Numbered from the stretch's first letter, positions 39,304 through 47,190 are shown. The stretch: DNA of 64,000 bases from Agreia sp. COWG (GCF_904528075.1 NZ_LR882035.1:1612001-1676000); one strand, 5' to 3'. Program-made: numbers and translations. The notes: a model not told the origin generated them from the sequence alone.

Positions 39304-39700
39304 AGGAATGGGCCGGCCGTACGCCGGGTTCTGTCCGGATGCGTGCGAGCACGCCTTCCGTGACGGTCATCTATCTCGGGACTACGTTGCCGCAGCCCTC
39401 TAGCGGTCTACCCGGGAACTCGACGAGCCGTCTCAAGCATTCCCTGTCTGACCTTGCTCCGGGCGAGGTTTACCGAGCGAAGCAGGTCACCCTGCTCCCT
39501 GGTGGTCTCTTACACCACCGTTTCACCCTTACTGCACGGCGCGAGCCCTGCGGCGGTCTGTTTTCTGTGGCACTGTCTCGCGGGTTGCCCCGGGTGGGTG
39601 TTACCCACCGCCCTGCTCTGTGGAGCCCGGACGTTCCTCGGCACCCGAGGCATCCTTGCGGATGCCATGGGTGACGCGACCGCCTCACCGACCCATTCGA
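39304..39700 (-). ncRNA. rnpB: RNase P RNA, bacterial class A
   Basis: Catalytic RNA that removes tRNA 5' leaders. On the minus strand the conserved elements are in order: the closing P1 strand GAATGGGTCGG near the 5' end, GTCCGGGCTCCACAGAGCAG, GACAGTGCCACAGAAAAC, AGGGTGAAACGG, GAGACGGCTCGTCGAGTTCC, ACAGAACCCGGCGTACGG and the 3' P1 strand. Ends are placed from P1 pairing and the upstream -10, so each may be off by several bases. Confidence 0.96.
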
Positions 39701-39706
39701 GCGTCG

Positions 39707-39712
39707 AGTCTA
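39707..39712 (-). promoter_or_regulatory. -10 hexamer of rnpB
   Basis: TAGACT on the minus strand lies 6-7 nt before the inferred 5' end of the RNase P RNA. Confidence 0.55.
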
Positions 39713-39736
39713 CGACAGAACGAGCGGTGACCCTGA

Positions 39737-40471
39737 CTAGAGGCCGGATTCCTCGGTGCGCACCAGGATGCAGTTGCTGTCGGGGTCGAGCACCACGTCG
39801 TCTGCGGCAGCCGCCCGGATGACGGCGAGGTCAGACTCGTGCAGCTTCACGTGGCTGCCACCGGACACACCACGCGTGAGAAGTGCGGCGCCGATTCCGT
39901 AGCGCGAACGCTGCTTGTCGTAGAGAGAGAGCAGCTCGGCTCCGATGGTCGACGCGATCCGGGCGCGCCGCTGCGTGACCTGCTCGATCTCCGCCGTGAT
40001 CTGGGCGAGCTTGTCGTCTCGGTCAGCGATCAGCTCCTGCTCGCGGACGAGCAGCTCGTCGAGTCGCGCAGACGCTGCGCTGAAGCGCCCATCGATCTCC
40101 TCCTGACGCTCCATGACGGTGAGTTCGATGTCCTCGAGGTCGCTCTGTCGCTTCAGCAGCGAGGCGAGCTCGTGCTCGAGACCCTGGATGTCCTTGGTCG
40201 ATGAACTCGTCGACAACCGCTCGCGATCTCGGGCGATGCGGGCGGACACGACCTCGACGTCGGACTCGACCCGGGTCATCTCGACGCGGGTGTCCTCGAG
40301 CTCCCCGCGGATGGAGGCGGACAGCGCGCGGGCGCGTGCCACGTCGGAGGCGAGTTCGTTCAGCGCAATCGACTGAGGCAGCGTCTTCACGCTGTGGGCG
40401 AGCTGATCCAGGCGAGTATCTGCCGCCTGCAGGTCGAGGAGGGTCCTCTGCTCGGTAACCGGTGCCTTCAT
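39737..40471 (-). CDS. Coiled-coil protein of the C4 zinc-ribbon family with ribbon lost
   Basis: 244 residues. Residues 10-175 form a long coiled coil (repeated Leu/Arg/Glu heptads). Relatives end with a ribbon of the form GxCGGCHxxL...CPxCGRILVRTEESGL. Here the same region reads GVSGGSHVKL...LDPDSNCILVRTEESGL: three of four ribbon cysteines are gone, yet the terminal ILVRTEESGL is kept. Zinc binding is therefore unlikely. It is on the same strand as the NIF3 gene, with which the family is usually linked. AAAGGCACC precedes the ATG. Confidence 0.82.
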   Translation of the reverse strand: MKAPVTEQRTLLDLQAADTRLDQLAHSVKTLPQSIALNELASDVARARALSASIRGELEDTRVEMTRVESDVEVVSARIARDRERLSTSSSTKDIQGLEHELASLLKRQSDLEDIELTVMERQEEIDGRFSAASARLDELLVREQELIADRDDKLAQITAEIEQVTQRRARIASTIGAELLSLYDKQRSRYGIGAALLTRGVSGGSHVKLHESDLAVIRAAAADDVVLDPDSNCILVRTEESGL

Positions 40472-40561
40472 GGGGTGCCTTTCTCAAACGTGCGGGCGTC
40501 GATCCGCGGTGGCGGTTCGACGGCTGTGGAGTAAATGGGACTCGGCCGAGTGGGCCGCGGC

Positions 40562-41380
40562 CTACTGGGTGACGACGAAGTCCCAGGGATCGGTGCGGAT
40601 CTCGCTGACCGTCACCGTGGCATGCGGCAGCAGTTCGCGAAGGTGCGTGGCGGCCGACTCGAGCCACAGCCACTCGCTCGCCCAGTGCGACACGTCGATG
40701 AGGGCGGGACCCGCCGACATGACGGCCTGTTCGCGGGACTCGGAGGCCGGGTGGTGCCGGAGATCTGAGGTGATGTAGACGTCGGCGTCGAGAACGACTG
40801 CCTCGCCGAGGAGCGAGTCACCGGCTCCCCCGCAGAGTGCGATCCGCGAGACGGGGTCGTCGTACCCGCCGGAGACGCGGATGCCCGTCGCAGTGGCCGG
40901 AAGGATCTCTGCCAGCGACAGGGCCAGCCGGCCGAGTGTGCTGGGCTCGGGGAGGGTGCCGACGCGGCCGATGCCCGTGCCCTCTCGCTCACCGGTGACG
41001 ATGGGTCTCAGGTCGACGAGTCCGAGCCGGGCGGCCAGAACTCCGGAGGTTCCGTCTGCGACGATGTCGGCGTTCGTGTGAGCCGCGATGAGGCCGCATC
41101 GCGCCCTGATCAGGCGAGTGACCAGCGCGCCCTTGTACCTGTCGGTGGCGACGGAGGTGATGCCGCGCAAGAGGAGGGGGTGGTGCACGAGGAGGGCATC
41201 GGCGCCGAGTTCTATCGCCTCATCGACGGTGTCGGTGACGGGATCGACAGCCAGGTGGATGTGCCTGACCTCATCGTCGACGTCGCCCACCGTCAGGCCG
41301 GGTCTGTCCCAGTCTTCTGCGAAGCGCGTGGGCCAGAGCTCCTCGACGGCGGCGTTGAGTTCTCGAAGCGTGTGCGTCAC
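40562..41380 (-). CDS. NIF3-family dinuclear metal-centre protein
   Basis: 272 residues of the YbgI/NIF3 family, hexameric rings with a two-metal centre; often labelled GTP cyclohydrolase 1 type 2-like, with the true function unsettled. The metal-binding blocks are visible: LLVHHPLLLRG, AAHTNADIV, and the C-terminal TSDLRHHPA and LIDVSHWASE. GTG at 41378-41380 has TAGGCT 6 nt upstream, indicating a leaderless mRNA. Confidence 0.92.
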   Translation of the reverse strand: MTHTLRELNAAVEELWPTRFAEDWDRPGLTVGDVDDEVRHIHLAVDPVTDTVDEAIELGADALLVHHPLLLRGITSVATDRYKGALVTRLIRARCGLIAAHTNADIVADGTSGVLAARLGLVDLRPIVTGEREGTGIGRVGTLPEPSTLGRLALSLAEILPATATGIRVSGGYDDPVSRIALCGGAGDSLLGEAVVLDADVYITSDLRHHPASESREQAVMSAGPALIDVSHWASEWLWLESAATHLRELLPHATVTVSEIRTDPWDFVVTQ

Positions 41381-41386
41381 GCGCCC

Positions 41387-41392
41387 AGCCTA
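41387..41392 (-). promoter_or_regulatory. -10 hexamer of the NIF3 gene (leaderless type)
   Basis: TAGGCT on the minus strand ends 6 nt before the GTG start. Confidence 0.5.
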
Positions 41393-41429
41393 CCGGCGGG
41401 CTGTCTGATGCCGGATCGGCATACCGGTT

Positions 41430-41774
41430 TGTCTCCACGACGCCCTCTGGCTCGCCAACCGGGGCTGGTCGGTGACGGCGCTGGACATCTCCCCCGACAG
41501 CGCCCGCCCGCGGCGCGTCCGATGCTCTGGCCGCCCGCCTCGCCGAGCGTATCGACTGGATGCAGACCGAGCTGGCCGAGTGGAATCCGAGCACCACGTA
41601 CGACCTGGTGACGACACACTTCCTGCACTCGCCCGACGAGGTGTCGAGTCGCTCGACCTCGTCGACGACGAGTGGACGGTGGTCACCTCCGCCATGATCA
41701 GCCGCCCGGCGCCCGGCCCCGATGGCCAGAGCGTGTACCTCGACGATGCCGTGCTCACCCCGCGACGGGCCTGA
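41430..41774 (+). pseudogene. Remnant of a class I SAM-dependent methyltransferase
   Basis: Fragments of a TehB/UbiE-like methyltransferase can be read in order but in different frames. DALWLANRGWSVTALDISPDSA is in one frame, then ALAARLAERIDWMQTELAEW and TTYDLVTTHFLHSPDE in another, then ESLDLVDDEWTVVTSAMISR back in the first, ending at a TGA. The N-terminal SAM-binding loop and start codon are missing, and at least two indels are needed. It looks like a truncated, frameshifted relic at the 5' side of the NIF3 gene. Confidence 0.7.
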
Positions 41775-41780
41775 GCCGGA

Positions 41781-43001
41781 TCAGTCGAGAAAAGCCAGCG
41801 CGGCGACGACCAGTGCAGCGACACCGCGCTCCAACGTCGGCTCGAGCACCGGCGCGAAGTAGGGCGAGTGGTTGCTAGCGATGTCCTGTTCGAGTCGACC
41901 GGCCGCGGCCGCGGCGCCGAAGAGAACCGGGTCGGAGCCCCCGGTGAACCAGAATACGAGGGGCGCGGAGGCGGCGCTCGCCAAGACGCCCACGTCCTCG
42001 CTTCCGGAGACGGCTCCGTAATCGATCACCGACGCCTCCCCCCACTCGGCAGCGAATGCGTCGCGCACGACCTGCGTCGCCGTGGCATCGTTGATCGTGG
42101 CCGGCGCGCTCACAAGAACATTGATCTCGGGCTCCGTGGTCATTCCCGCGGCCTGCGCTTCTGCACGAACGATGCGGTCGATCGAGCCGACAAGGAGATC
42201 GCGAGTCTTCGCGTCGAGACTGCGCACGTTGACGCCGAGACGCGCCTCGGCGGGAATGATGTTGCTGGCGCTTCCTGCGTGGATGGTTCCCACCGTGACC
42301 ACGGCGAGCGTGCCCGGCGTCACCTCCCGGGAGACGATCGATTGCAGACCCACGACCGTCGAGGCCGCCGCGAGCACGGGATCGATCGTGGCCTCGGGGC
42401 GCGAGCCGTGCCCACCCCTGCCGTGCAGCACCACGGCGATGTCATCTGATCCCGCCATGGCGGTGCCGGAGGTCAGCGAGACCACGCCAGCAGGAAACGG
42501 TGCCACATGCTGCCCGAGGACGACGTTCGGGAGTGGCACCCTCTCGAGCAGACTGTCCTCGATCATCGCCGTAGCACCGGCGATCGACTCCTCCGCGGGC
42601 TGAAAGACGGCGACCACCGTGCCGGACCAGGATTCACGCGTGAGGACGAGCCGGCGCATCGCCCCGATCAGCCAGGTGACATGCATGTCATGGCCGCAGG
42701 CGTGCATGACCGGAGTCTCGGTGCCGTCGGCCCCTACACCGGTTGTCGTGCTCGCGTAGTCGAGTCCGGTGAGCTCTTCCACGGGAAGCCCGTCCATGTC
42801 TGCGCGCAGCCACACGGTCGGCCCTTCTCCGTTGGAGCAAACAGCTGCAACACCGGTCCCTCCGATGCCCTCGATGACGTCGAGTCCCAGCGTGCGCATA
42901 TGCTGAGCCGCCGCGCCCGCTGTGCGATGCTCCTGGAAAGCGAGCTCCGGATGCGCGTGCAGGTCACGATACAGCTCGGCGAGATCAAGCGAAGTGGTCA
43001 T
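41781..43001 (-). CDS. M20-family amidohydrolase
   Basis: 406 residues in the M20D group (hippurate/indole-acetyl-amino-acid hydrolase-like), acting on N-acyl amino acids; substrate unknown. Seen are RDLHAHPELAFQEHRTA, LRADMDGLPV, MHACGHDMHVTWLIGA (metal Cys and His), FQPAEES and GRGGHGSRPEATIDP in the dimerisation domain. ATG at 42999-43001 has TATCGT 7 nt upstream; the frame extends 21 codons further without relatives' sequence. Last chromosomal gene before the prophage; no signal peptide. Confidence 0.9.
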   Translation of the reverse strand: MTTSLDLAELYRDLHAHPELAFQEHRTAGAAAQHMRTLGLDVIEGIGGTGVAAVCSNGEGPTVWLRADMDGLPVEELTGLDYASTTTGVGADGTETPVMHACGHDMHVTWLIGAMRRLVLTRESWSGTVVAVFQPAEESIAGATAMIEDSLLERVPLPNVVLGQHVAPFPAGVVSLTSGTAMAGSDDIAVVLHGRGGHGSRPEATIDPVLAAASTVVGLQSIVSREVTPGTLAVVTVGTIHAGSASNIIPAEARLGVNVRSLDAKTRDLLVGSIDRIVRAEAQAAGMTTEPEINVLVSAPATINDATATQVVRDAFAAEWGEASVIDYGAVSGSEDVGVLASAASAPLVFWFTGGSDPVLFGAAAAAGRLEQDIASNHSPYFAPVLEPTLERGVAALVVAALAFLD

Positions 43002-43008
43002 GGCGGCC

Positions 43009-43014
43009 ACGATA
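43009..43014 (-). promoter_or_regulatory. -10 hexamer of the amidohydrolase gene (leaderless type)
   Basis: TATCGT on the minus strand ends 7 nt before the ATG. Confidence 0.45.
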
Positions 43015-43080
43015 ACAGTGGGCCGACGACCGGTGTAAGACGTACGACGAGCGCGAGCGATCACTCACAGGAGGTACAGG

Positions 43081-43120
43081 GTGGGCCCTACCGGGCTCGA
43101 ACCGATGACATCCACGGTGG
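43081..43120 (-). other. tRNA 3'-end fragment, probable prophage attachment site
   Basis: Read on the minus strand: a T-stem ATCGG, T-loop TTCGAGC, T-stem CCGGT, then acceptor AGGGCCC and discriminator A. No matching GGGCCCT acceptor, D-arm or credible anticodon arm lies at the right distance, so this is only a tRNA 3' fragment. It sits between the last host gene and the phage repressor/integrase genes, the usual attL arrangement of a tRNA-integrating element. The intact tRNA should be at the far end, outside the window. Confidence 0.65.
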
Positions 43121-43232
43121 AACCGCAGAGGTTCGGCGTCGACTGGGTCGCTCCCGTCACTCAGCTCGACCCCACCCGCTCCCCCGACGTCGACGGCCTC
43201 AAGACCGCGGTCATCACAACTCTGCGCGCGTC

Positions 43233-43487
43233 GTGATCAAGATTCCGGCGGATCGATATGGCAACACAGGATGGGCCGTGAAGGCACGCAAGGCATTTCG
43301 GTGCGAGATCTACCCCAGCCGTGACATCCAGCCGGGTGAGTACTACTACCGCGCGATGGCTTGGCCCGGATCGGACGTCAACCCCGACAAAGGCTTCATG
43401 GTTATGCGGATCTGCCGCGACTGTCTGAACGACGAGCATCGCATGCAGTTCGACGTAGCCGTTAACAGTGCGACTCAGAGGATCTAG
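43233..43487 (+). CDS. Small phage protein with CxxC motif
   Basis: 84 residues if started at the GTG at 43233; the frame is open further upstream and the start is uncertain. The body reads AVKARKAFRCEIYPSRDIQPGEYYYRAMAWPG then MVMRICRDCLNDE, with a Cys and a CxxC that could be a small zinc site, as in several actinophage proteins of unknown role. Its TAG shares CTAG with the convergent repressor gene. Confidence 0.5.
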   Translation: MIKIPADRYGNTGWAVKARKAFRCEIYPSRDIQPGEYYYRAMAWPGSDVNPDKGFMVMRICRDCLNDEHRMQFDVAVNSATQRI

Positions 43488-43819
43488 GTCCACTCGGGCG
43501 CGAGGGCGTGTTTCAGGCCGTGGGTGTCTTCCTCGCCGCGGCGAGCGAGCTCTGCCAGGAGCAGCATCGTCGGGACGAAGCGAAGGCGGCGTTCGACGTC
43601 GCGCTGCACGTCCCCGACGCTGACAATGCCCGCGCAGACCAAGCCCACCGTAATGTCGGCGTCATAGACGCGGGCGCATGCCACGACTGCGGATACTGGT
43701 GGTCGTCCGGTTCGAAACCACTTAGCGACACTCGACGGGGACGCGCTGATTTTGGACGCAATCTGCCGAGCCGATTCTCCGCCGGAAGCCTCCTTCACCC
43801 ATTGTTCCCACGTAATCAC
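43484..43819 (-). CDS. HTH repressor-like protein (candidate immunity repressor)
   Basis: 111 residues. The N-terminal helix-turn-helix reads ESARQIASKISASPSSVAKWFRTGRPPV (residues 15-42), like small XRE-type repressors of actinophages. The C-terminal part is helical. It is transcribed away from the integrase beside the attachment site, the common place for the immunity repressor of integration-dependent actinophages. GTG start at 43817-43819; no clear ribosome site. Confidence 0.6.
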   Translation of the reverse strand: MITWEQWVKEASGGESARQIASKISASPSSVAKWFRTGRPPVSAVVACARVYDADITVGLVCAGIVSVGDVQRDVERRLRFVPTMLLLAELARRGEEDTHGLKHALAPEWT

Positions 43820-43957
43820 TACGTTCAGTGTCTCATTCAGCCGCGTAAGGGTGACAGATGCTCAACGGTCGATGTGCACATGCGTGCACAGGCATGATTG
43901 CCATCGCCGAGACCCCGACCATATGCTCCAGACCACGCCAATCCTGAGGGGAACATC

Positions 43958-44890
43958 ATGATCCGCACCGCTGCTGCTGTTGGAGACCACACCACTGCCC
44001 AGGTCGGGCTCCGGCTCGTCGCCGACAACCAGGACTGGTCGATGTGCCTGGCCGACTTCGCCGAGTTCCAGCGCGCGAAGGGACTGGCTGATACGACCGT
44101 CCGGAACCGGGCTAGCATCCTGCGCTCCCTGCAGCGCTCCTGCGGTCAGCACTACACCGGCGTGACCCTCGCGGACCTCCGCCGGCATATCGGCAGGCAG
44201 GGCATCGCTGCCGGCTCCAGGCGCACCGAGCGCGGTGCGATCGTCGCGTTCTTCCAGTTCCTGCACGAGGACGGATATCGCGACGATGACCCCACCATGA
44301 AGCTTGCCGCCGTGTCGGCACCGAAGGGCACCCCGCGACCGTTCACCGCCGAGCAGATCGACGCGATGATCAACGGCGGCGCCTACCGTAAGACGCGCGC
44401 CATGATTCTTCTCGGCTACTACCAAGGCTTCCGGGTGTCGAGCATCGCCCGCGTGCACGGCGAGGACATCGACGTCCTCTCGAACACCATCCGCACGATC
44501 GGGAAGGGATCGAAGGTCGGAACGCTGTCATTGCACCCTGTCATCCGTGACCTGGCTGAGACGATGCCGGCCGACGACTGGTGGTTCCCCGCTCGAGGCG
44601 GGCGTCCCGGCTACGTCTCCTCCGCCTCGGTGACGAACCTGATTACGCTCGCGAAGAAGCGCGCCGGTATCACTGACCCGAGGCTCACCCCGCATTCACT
44701 GCGGCACGCGTTCGGCACCGACCTGGTCGACAACGGGGTGGACATCCGTGTCATCCAGGAGCTCATGATGCACGAGTCGCTCGCGACGACCCAGATCTAC
44801 ACGGGCGTCTCCGCGCGCAAGAAGCAGGAGGGCATCGTCACCCTGCCGGTGAGATCCATTCAGGCACGCTCTGGTCGACGAGCGGCCTGA
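43958..44890 (+). CDS. int: Tyrosine recombinase (phage integrase)
   Basis: 310 residues. An N-terminal SAM-like core-binding domain (about 28-115) is followed by the catalytic domain with Arg159 (YQGFRVSSIARV), a beta-hairpin Lys near 183-186 (GKGSKVG), His246-x-x-Arg249 (TPHSLRHAFG), His272 (MMHESLATTQIY) and the nucleophile Tyr281. All catalytic residues are present. ATG at 43958 follows GAGGGG; a longer frame starts 20 codons earlier. It probably recombines the nearby tRNA site. A strong terminator follows. Confidence 0.93.
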   Translation: MIRTAAAVGDHTTAQVGLRLVADNQDWSMCLADFAEFQRAKGLADTTVRNRASILRSLQRSCGQHYTGVTLADLRRHIGRQGIAAGSRRTERGAIVAFFQFLHEDGYRDDDPTMKLAAVSAPKGTPRPFTAEQIDAMINGGAYRKTRAMILLGYYQGFRVSSIARVHGEDIDVLSNTIRTIGKGSKVGTLSLHPVIRDLAETMPADDWWFPARGGRPGYVSSASVTNLITLAKKRAGITDPRLTPHSLRHAFGTDLVDNGVDIRVIQELMMHESLATTQIYTGVSARKKQEGIVTLPVRSIQARSGRRAA

Positions 44891-44901
44891 CGGGAAACAG
44901 A

Positions 44902-44949
44902 AAAAGGCCCCCGCGACCCACTCCGAGGAGTGAGGCGCGGGGGCCTTTT
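44902..44949. terminator. Terminator after integrase
   Basis: Outer arms AAAAGGCCCCCGCG and CGCGGGGGCCTTTT enclose an inner CACTCC/GGAGTG stem; A and T tracts on both flanks allow bidirectional use between the integrase and the convergent DUF3263 gene. Confidence 0.9.
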
Positions 44950-44953
44950 GTAT

Positions 44954-45199
44954 TCAATCGAGTGCGCGAGCTCGCGCATCCTGCTTTCGTCGATTCTCGT
45001 CTGCGCGCGAGTGAATCCGGCGTACCAGCTGCGGGAACTCTCGCTCGACGTCGACGAGCTCGCACAGCCGAAGGATCCGCTGCACATACCTGGCAGCTGA
45101 CAGATCGAACCGCCGGCGCACCTGGTCATACTTCCGAAGAGCCGGCCCCTTCCAGTTGTCCTCGAACTCGAGCAACTGGCGGTCGCGATCGTTGATCAC
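44954..45199 (-). CDS. DUF3263 domain protein
   Basis: 81 residues, nearly the whole DUF3263 domain: NDRDRQLLEFEDNWKGPALRKYDQVRRRFDLS then AARYVQRILRLCELVDVE. The family, known in actinobacteria and their phages, resembles a small sigma-like or HTH DNA-binding domain; its role is unknown. GTG at 45197-45199 has AAGGA 5 nt upstream. The longer open frame upstream has no family match and is not credited. It lies between integrase and accessory genes. Confidence 0.8.
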   Translation of the reverse strand: MINDRDRQLLEFEDNWKGPALRKYDQVRRRFDLSAARYVQRILRLCELVDVEREFPQLVRRIHSRADENRRKQDARARALD

Positions 45200-45242
45200 A
45201 GTGTTCCTTCCACGGTTGGTCGATTCCTGACACGATCGGCGC

Positions 45243-45437
45243 ATGAACGCTGCCGAGCTCCACTCCGAGATCTCCGATGCGCGCACGCCGGGCGCCTGGT
45301 CGTGTGGCTCGACCACGGAGTGGCTCGAGCACGCGTGCGGTCGGATGCGCGGACACCGCGGCGACCACGCCGAGCTGCACGACGATATCCACCACACGGT
45401 GACCATCTGGTCGCAATCGCCACCGTCAGATGGATGA
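45243..45437 (+). CDS. Small phage hypothetical protein
   Basis: 64 residues: MNAAELHSEISDARTPGAWSCG with a His-rich C-terminal part (HDDIHHTV). Acidic start, no membrane segment, no recognised domain. It is divergent from the DUF3263 gene and upstream of another small plus-strand gene. Coding potential is plausible but not proven; no strong ribosome site is seen. Confidence 0.4.
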   Translation: MNAAELHSEISDARTPGAWSCGSTTEWLEHACGRMRGHRGDHAELHDDIHHTVTIWSQSPPSDG

Positions 45438-45490
45438 CCTACGCTCTAACCTTGCGTCGGCCGGGACGCTCCCGAACGATAGGAGCACCC

Positions 45491-45886
45491 GTGGCCGACT
45501 GGCATCCCTCGCAGCTGCTCGAACCCGCCGAATGGTTCCTGCGGCCGTCGAAGACCGAGCCGCCGGTCGCGGTGATTCGTCGTCTGAGCCGGCGCGCACC
45601 GGACGGCCTCACGGAGGAGGTGTGGTTCAGGGTTGTCACCTGGTCAAGTGCTTCCGAGCACCGTGAGCTCGTCGGGTGGTGCCGCACGTTAGAAGCGGCA
45701 GCGGCTGCCGGATGGGATCACTACAACGCGCACCGCTCCTGGCTGCACCACGTCGGAGCGGCCCCGCGGAACGGACCCCCGCCTGCGAAACCCCCCGCTG
45801 CCGAGATGCTGCGCTTCTACAGGGACCGTTTGCTGAAGGCATCACCACAAGCCCTCGAGCCGCGCTCAAAAAGGCCTTTGAGCTAG
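45491..45886 (+). CDS. Phage hypothetical protein
   Basis: 131 residues from a GTG with AGGAG 5 nt upstream. The sequence is rich in Trp, Arg and Pro (ADWHPSQLLEPAEWFLRPSK, GLTEEVWFRVVTWSSASEHRELVGWC) and ends with a helical basic segment. No known family is recognised. The last codons overlap a short GCTCAAA/TTTGAGC stem that might weakly end its transcript. Confidence 0.55.
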   Translation: MADWHPSQLLEPAEWFLRPSKTEPPVAVIRRLSRRAPDGLTEEVWFRVVTWSSASEHRELVGWCRTLEAAAAAGWDHYNAHRSWLHHVGAAPRNGPPPAKPPAAEMLRFYRDRLLKASPQALEPRSKRPLS

Positions 45887-45895
45887 CTTAGGAAA

Positions 45896-46705
45896 ATGAT
45901 TGATGACACTGGGCCGCTAGCGAAGGTCGCACGAGCAAGCATCGAAATTTCACAAATCTTTACCGATGCCAAGGAGTTCATCGGACAATTCCCAGTGACC
46001 GCCCGCGGAACGCTGGACCCCAAGACTGGCGAAGCAGAGATCCGCGTTGACACAACGATGCCACCACTCTCCTCAGACTGGGCAGTGCGAGTAGGCGGAG
46101 TGCTACATCACCTTCGCAGCGCCCTAGATCACCTCGTGTGGCAGGCCGTTCTCCACAACGGCAGCACACCAAGCCGCCAGAACCAATTCCCCATCTTTGA
46201 AACTCGCGGAGCGATATCAAAGAAGACCGGAGCTGAAATACCATTCGCCGAACGGGCAGCAAGTCAACTGCAGGGGCTTTCCCCGCAATGGATCAACTCG
46301 TTCGAAGTCTTCCAGCCGTACTTCACGGTGCCTACTATTGTCTCTTCCTCACCCTTACACCCCCTGGCCCAGCTCACGGAGCTGAACAACCGAGACAAAC
46401 ACCGACTGCTTCATATAATCACGGTCGGCGCATTCGGCAATGTGGAGACCAGGCATAGCCCTGACGGCTTGGTAACCGGACCTGTACGGCTGATTCAGCC
46501 CATGCTGGTTGAGCAGGATCGTGTCGTCGGATACGTCCCCATGAAAGCTGTCGGAAAGAATCCTCAAGCCGAAATGGTCTTCGAGATGAGTCCTTTGGTA
46601 GAAACGTCAGCGGGCGTCGAACCAGTACATATCCTCCTCGACGAAATTGCCCAGACGGTCAATTTGGTGATCGACGCACTCACTGCTCAGTCCGAGACGA
46701 TATGA
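45896..46705 (+). CDS. Accessory protein of two-gene cassette, unknown function
   Basis: 269 residues, mostly helical. Recognisable blocks are VRVGGVLHHLRSALDHLVWQAV, NQFPIF, FQPYF and LTELNNRDKHRLLHI. I know this layout only as a widespread uncharacterised bacterial family. RDKHRLLH fits the loose R-x(4-6)-H spacing of HEPN-fold RNases, but this is weak. Base composition is more AT-rich than the phage genes around it (57% GC in one 60-base line counted by eye). A TAGCTT hexamer lies 6 nt before the ATG. Its stop overlaps the next gene by ATGA, so the pair is coupled. A defence or lysogenic-conversion role is inferred from location only. Confidence 0.7.
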   Translation: MIDDTGPLAKVARASIEISQIFTDAKEFIGQFPVTARGTLDPKTGEAEIRVDTTMPPLSSDWAVRVGGVLHHLRSALDHLVWQAVLHNGSTPSRQNQFPIFETRGAISKKTGAEIPFAERAASQLQGLSPQWINSFEVFQPYFTVPTIVSSSPLHPLAQLTELNNRDKHRLLHIITVGAFGNVETRHSPDGLVTGPVRLIQPMLVEQDRVVGYVPMKAVGKNPQAEMVFEMSPLVETSAGVEPVHILLDEIAQTVNLVIDALTAQSETI

Positions 46706-47190
46706 ACCGGCTAAGCGATCAGCCGACGAATGAGATGGGCACTCTAGCGATGGAAATAGACCACACAGAACACCTATTGCTTCTCGGAAAGATTGCTGTT
46801 AATGGGCAATCTCTCGAGCTGATTGCGGGAATAGTCCTCGGCCAAACGCTTGGCGTAAAGCAGCATGTGGCTGGTGTGATTGCGGGTCACATGCAAATCT
46901 CTGGTGTACTCAACGTGATCGACGCGCTGACGACAGACGTGGCGGTCAAGAGCTGGGTCAAGCTTGCCCGTAAAGCCTCCGAAGCTCGAAATAAAATGAT
47001 CCACGGAGCATGGGCATTTGATGAGTCACTTGAGGCGGAAGGCGGAGTCCATATCCAGCGGGGCAGGTTTCGTGATGGCGGAGACCGGGTAGCCGAACTT
47101 ACTGAGGCAGTCAATTTGCTATATGAAGTGATCACCACAGCACCAGGTCAAAAAACTTGGTTACCCGCAGGGGTTAATCAGTTCATTTAG
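46702..47190 (+). CDS. Helical protein with HEPN-type RNxxxH motif
   Basis: 162 residues. The N-terminal half is helical and hydrophobic (HLLLLGKIAVNGQSLELIAGIVLG). ARKASEARNKMIHGAWAF contains R-N-x-x-x-H, the active-site pattern of HEPN-fold ribonucleases found in toxins and anti-phage systems. The C-terminal stretch is a helix followed by a short tail. Local GC falls to about 43% in one 60-base line, suggesting separate acquisition. It overlaps the preceding gene by ATGA. Partner relations (toxin/antitoxin or sensor/effector) cannot be told from sequence. Confidence 0.65.
   Translation: MNRLSDQPTNEMGTLAMEIDHTEHLLLLGKIAVNGQSLELIAGIVLGQTLGVKQHVAGVIAGHMQISGVLNVIDALTTDVAVKSWVKLARKASEARNKMIHGAWAFDESLEAEGGVHIQRGRFRDGGDRVAELTEAVNLLYEVITTAPGQKTWLPAGVNQFI

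Noticed and set aside
43121..43200. Complete tRNA gene
   Set aside because: No acceptor 5' strand, D-arm or anticodon arm at the needed distance; only the 3' part can be supported.
43161..43493. 110-codon minus-strand frame
   Set aside because: Overlaps the plus-strand CxxC protein and repressor end; no start signal or protein-like pattern.
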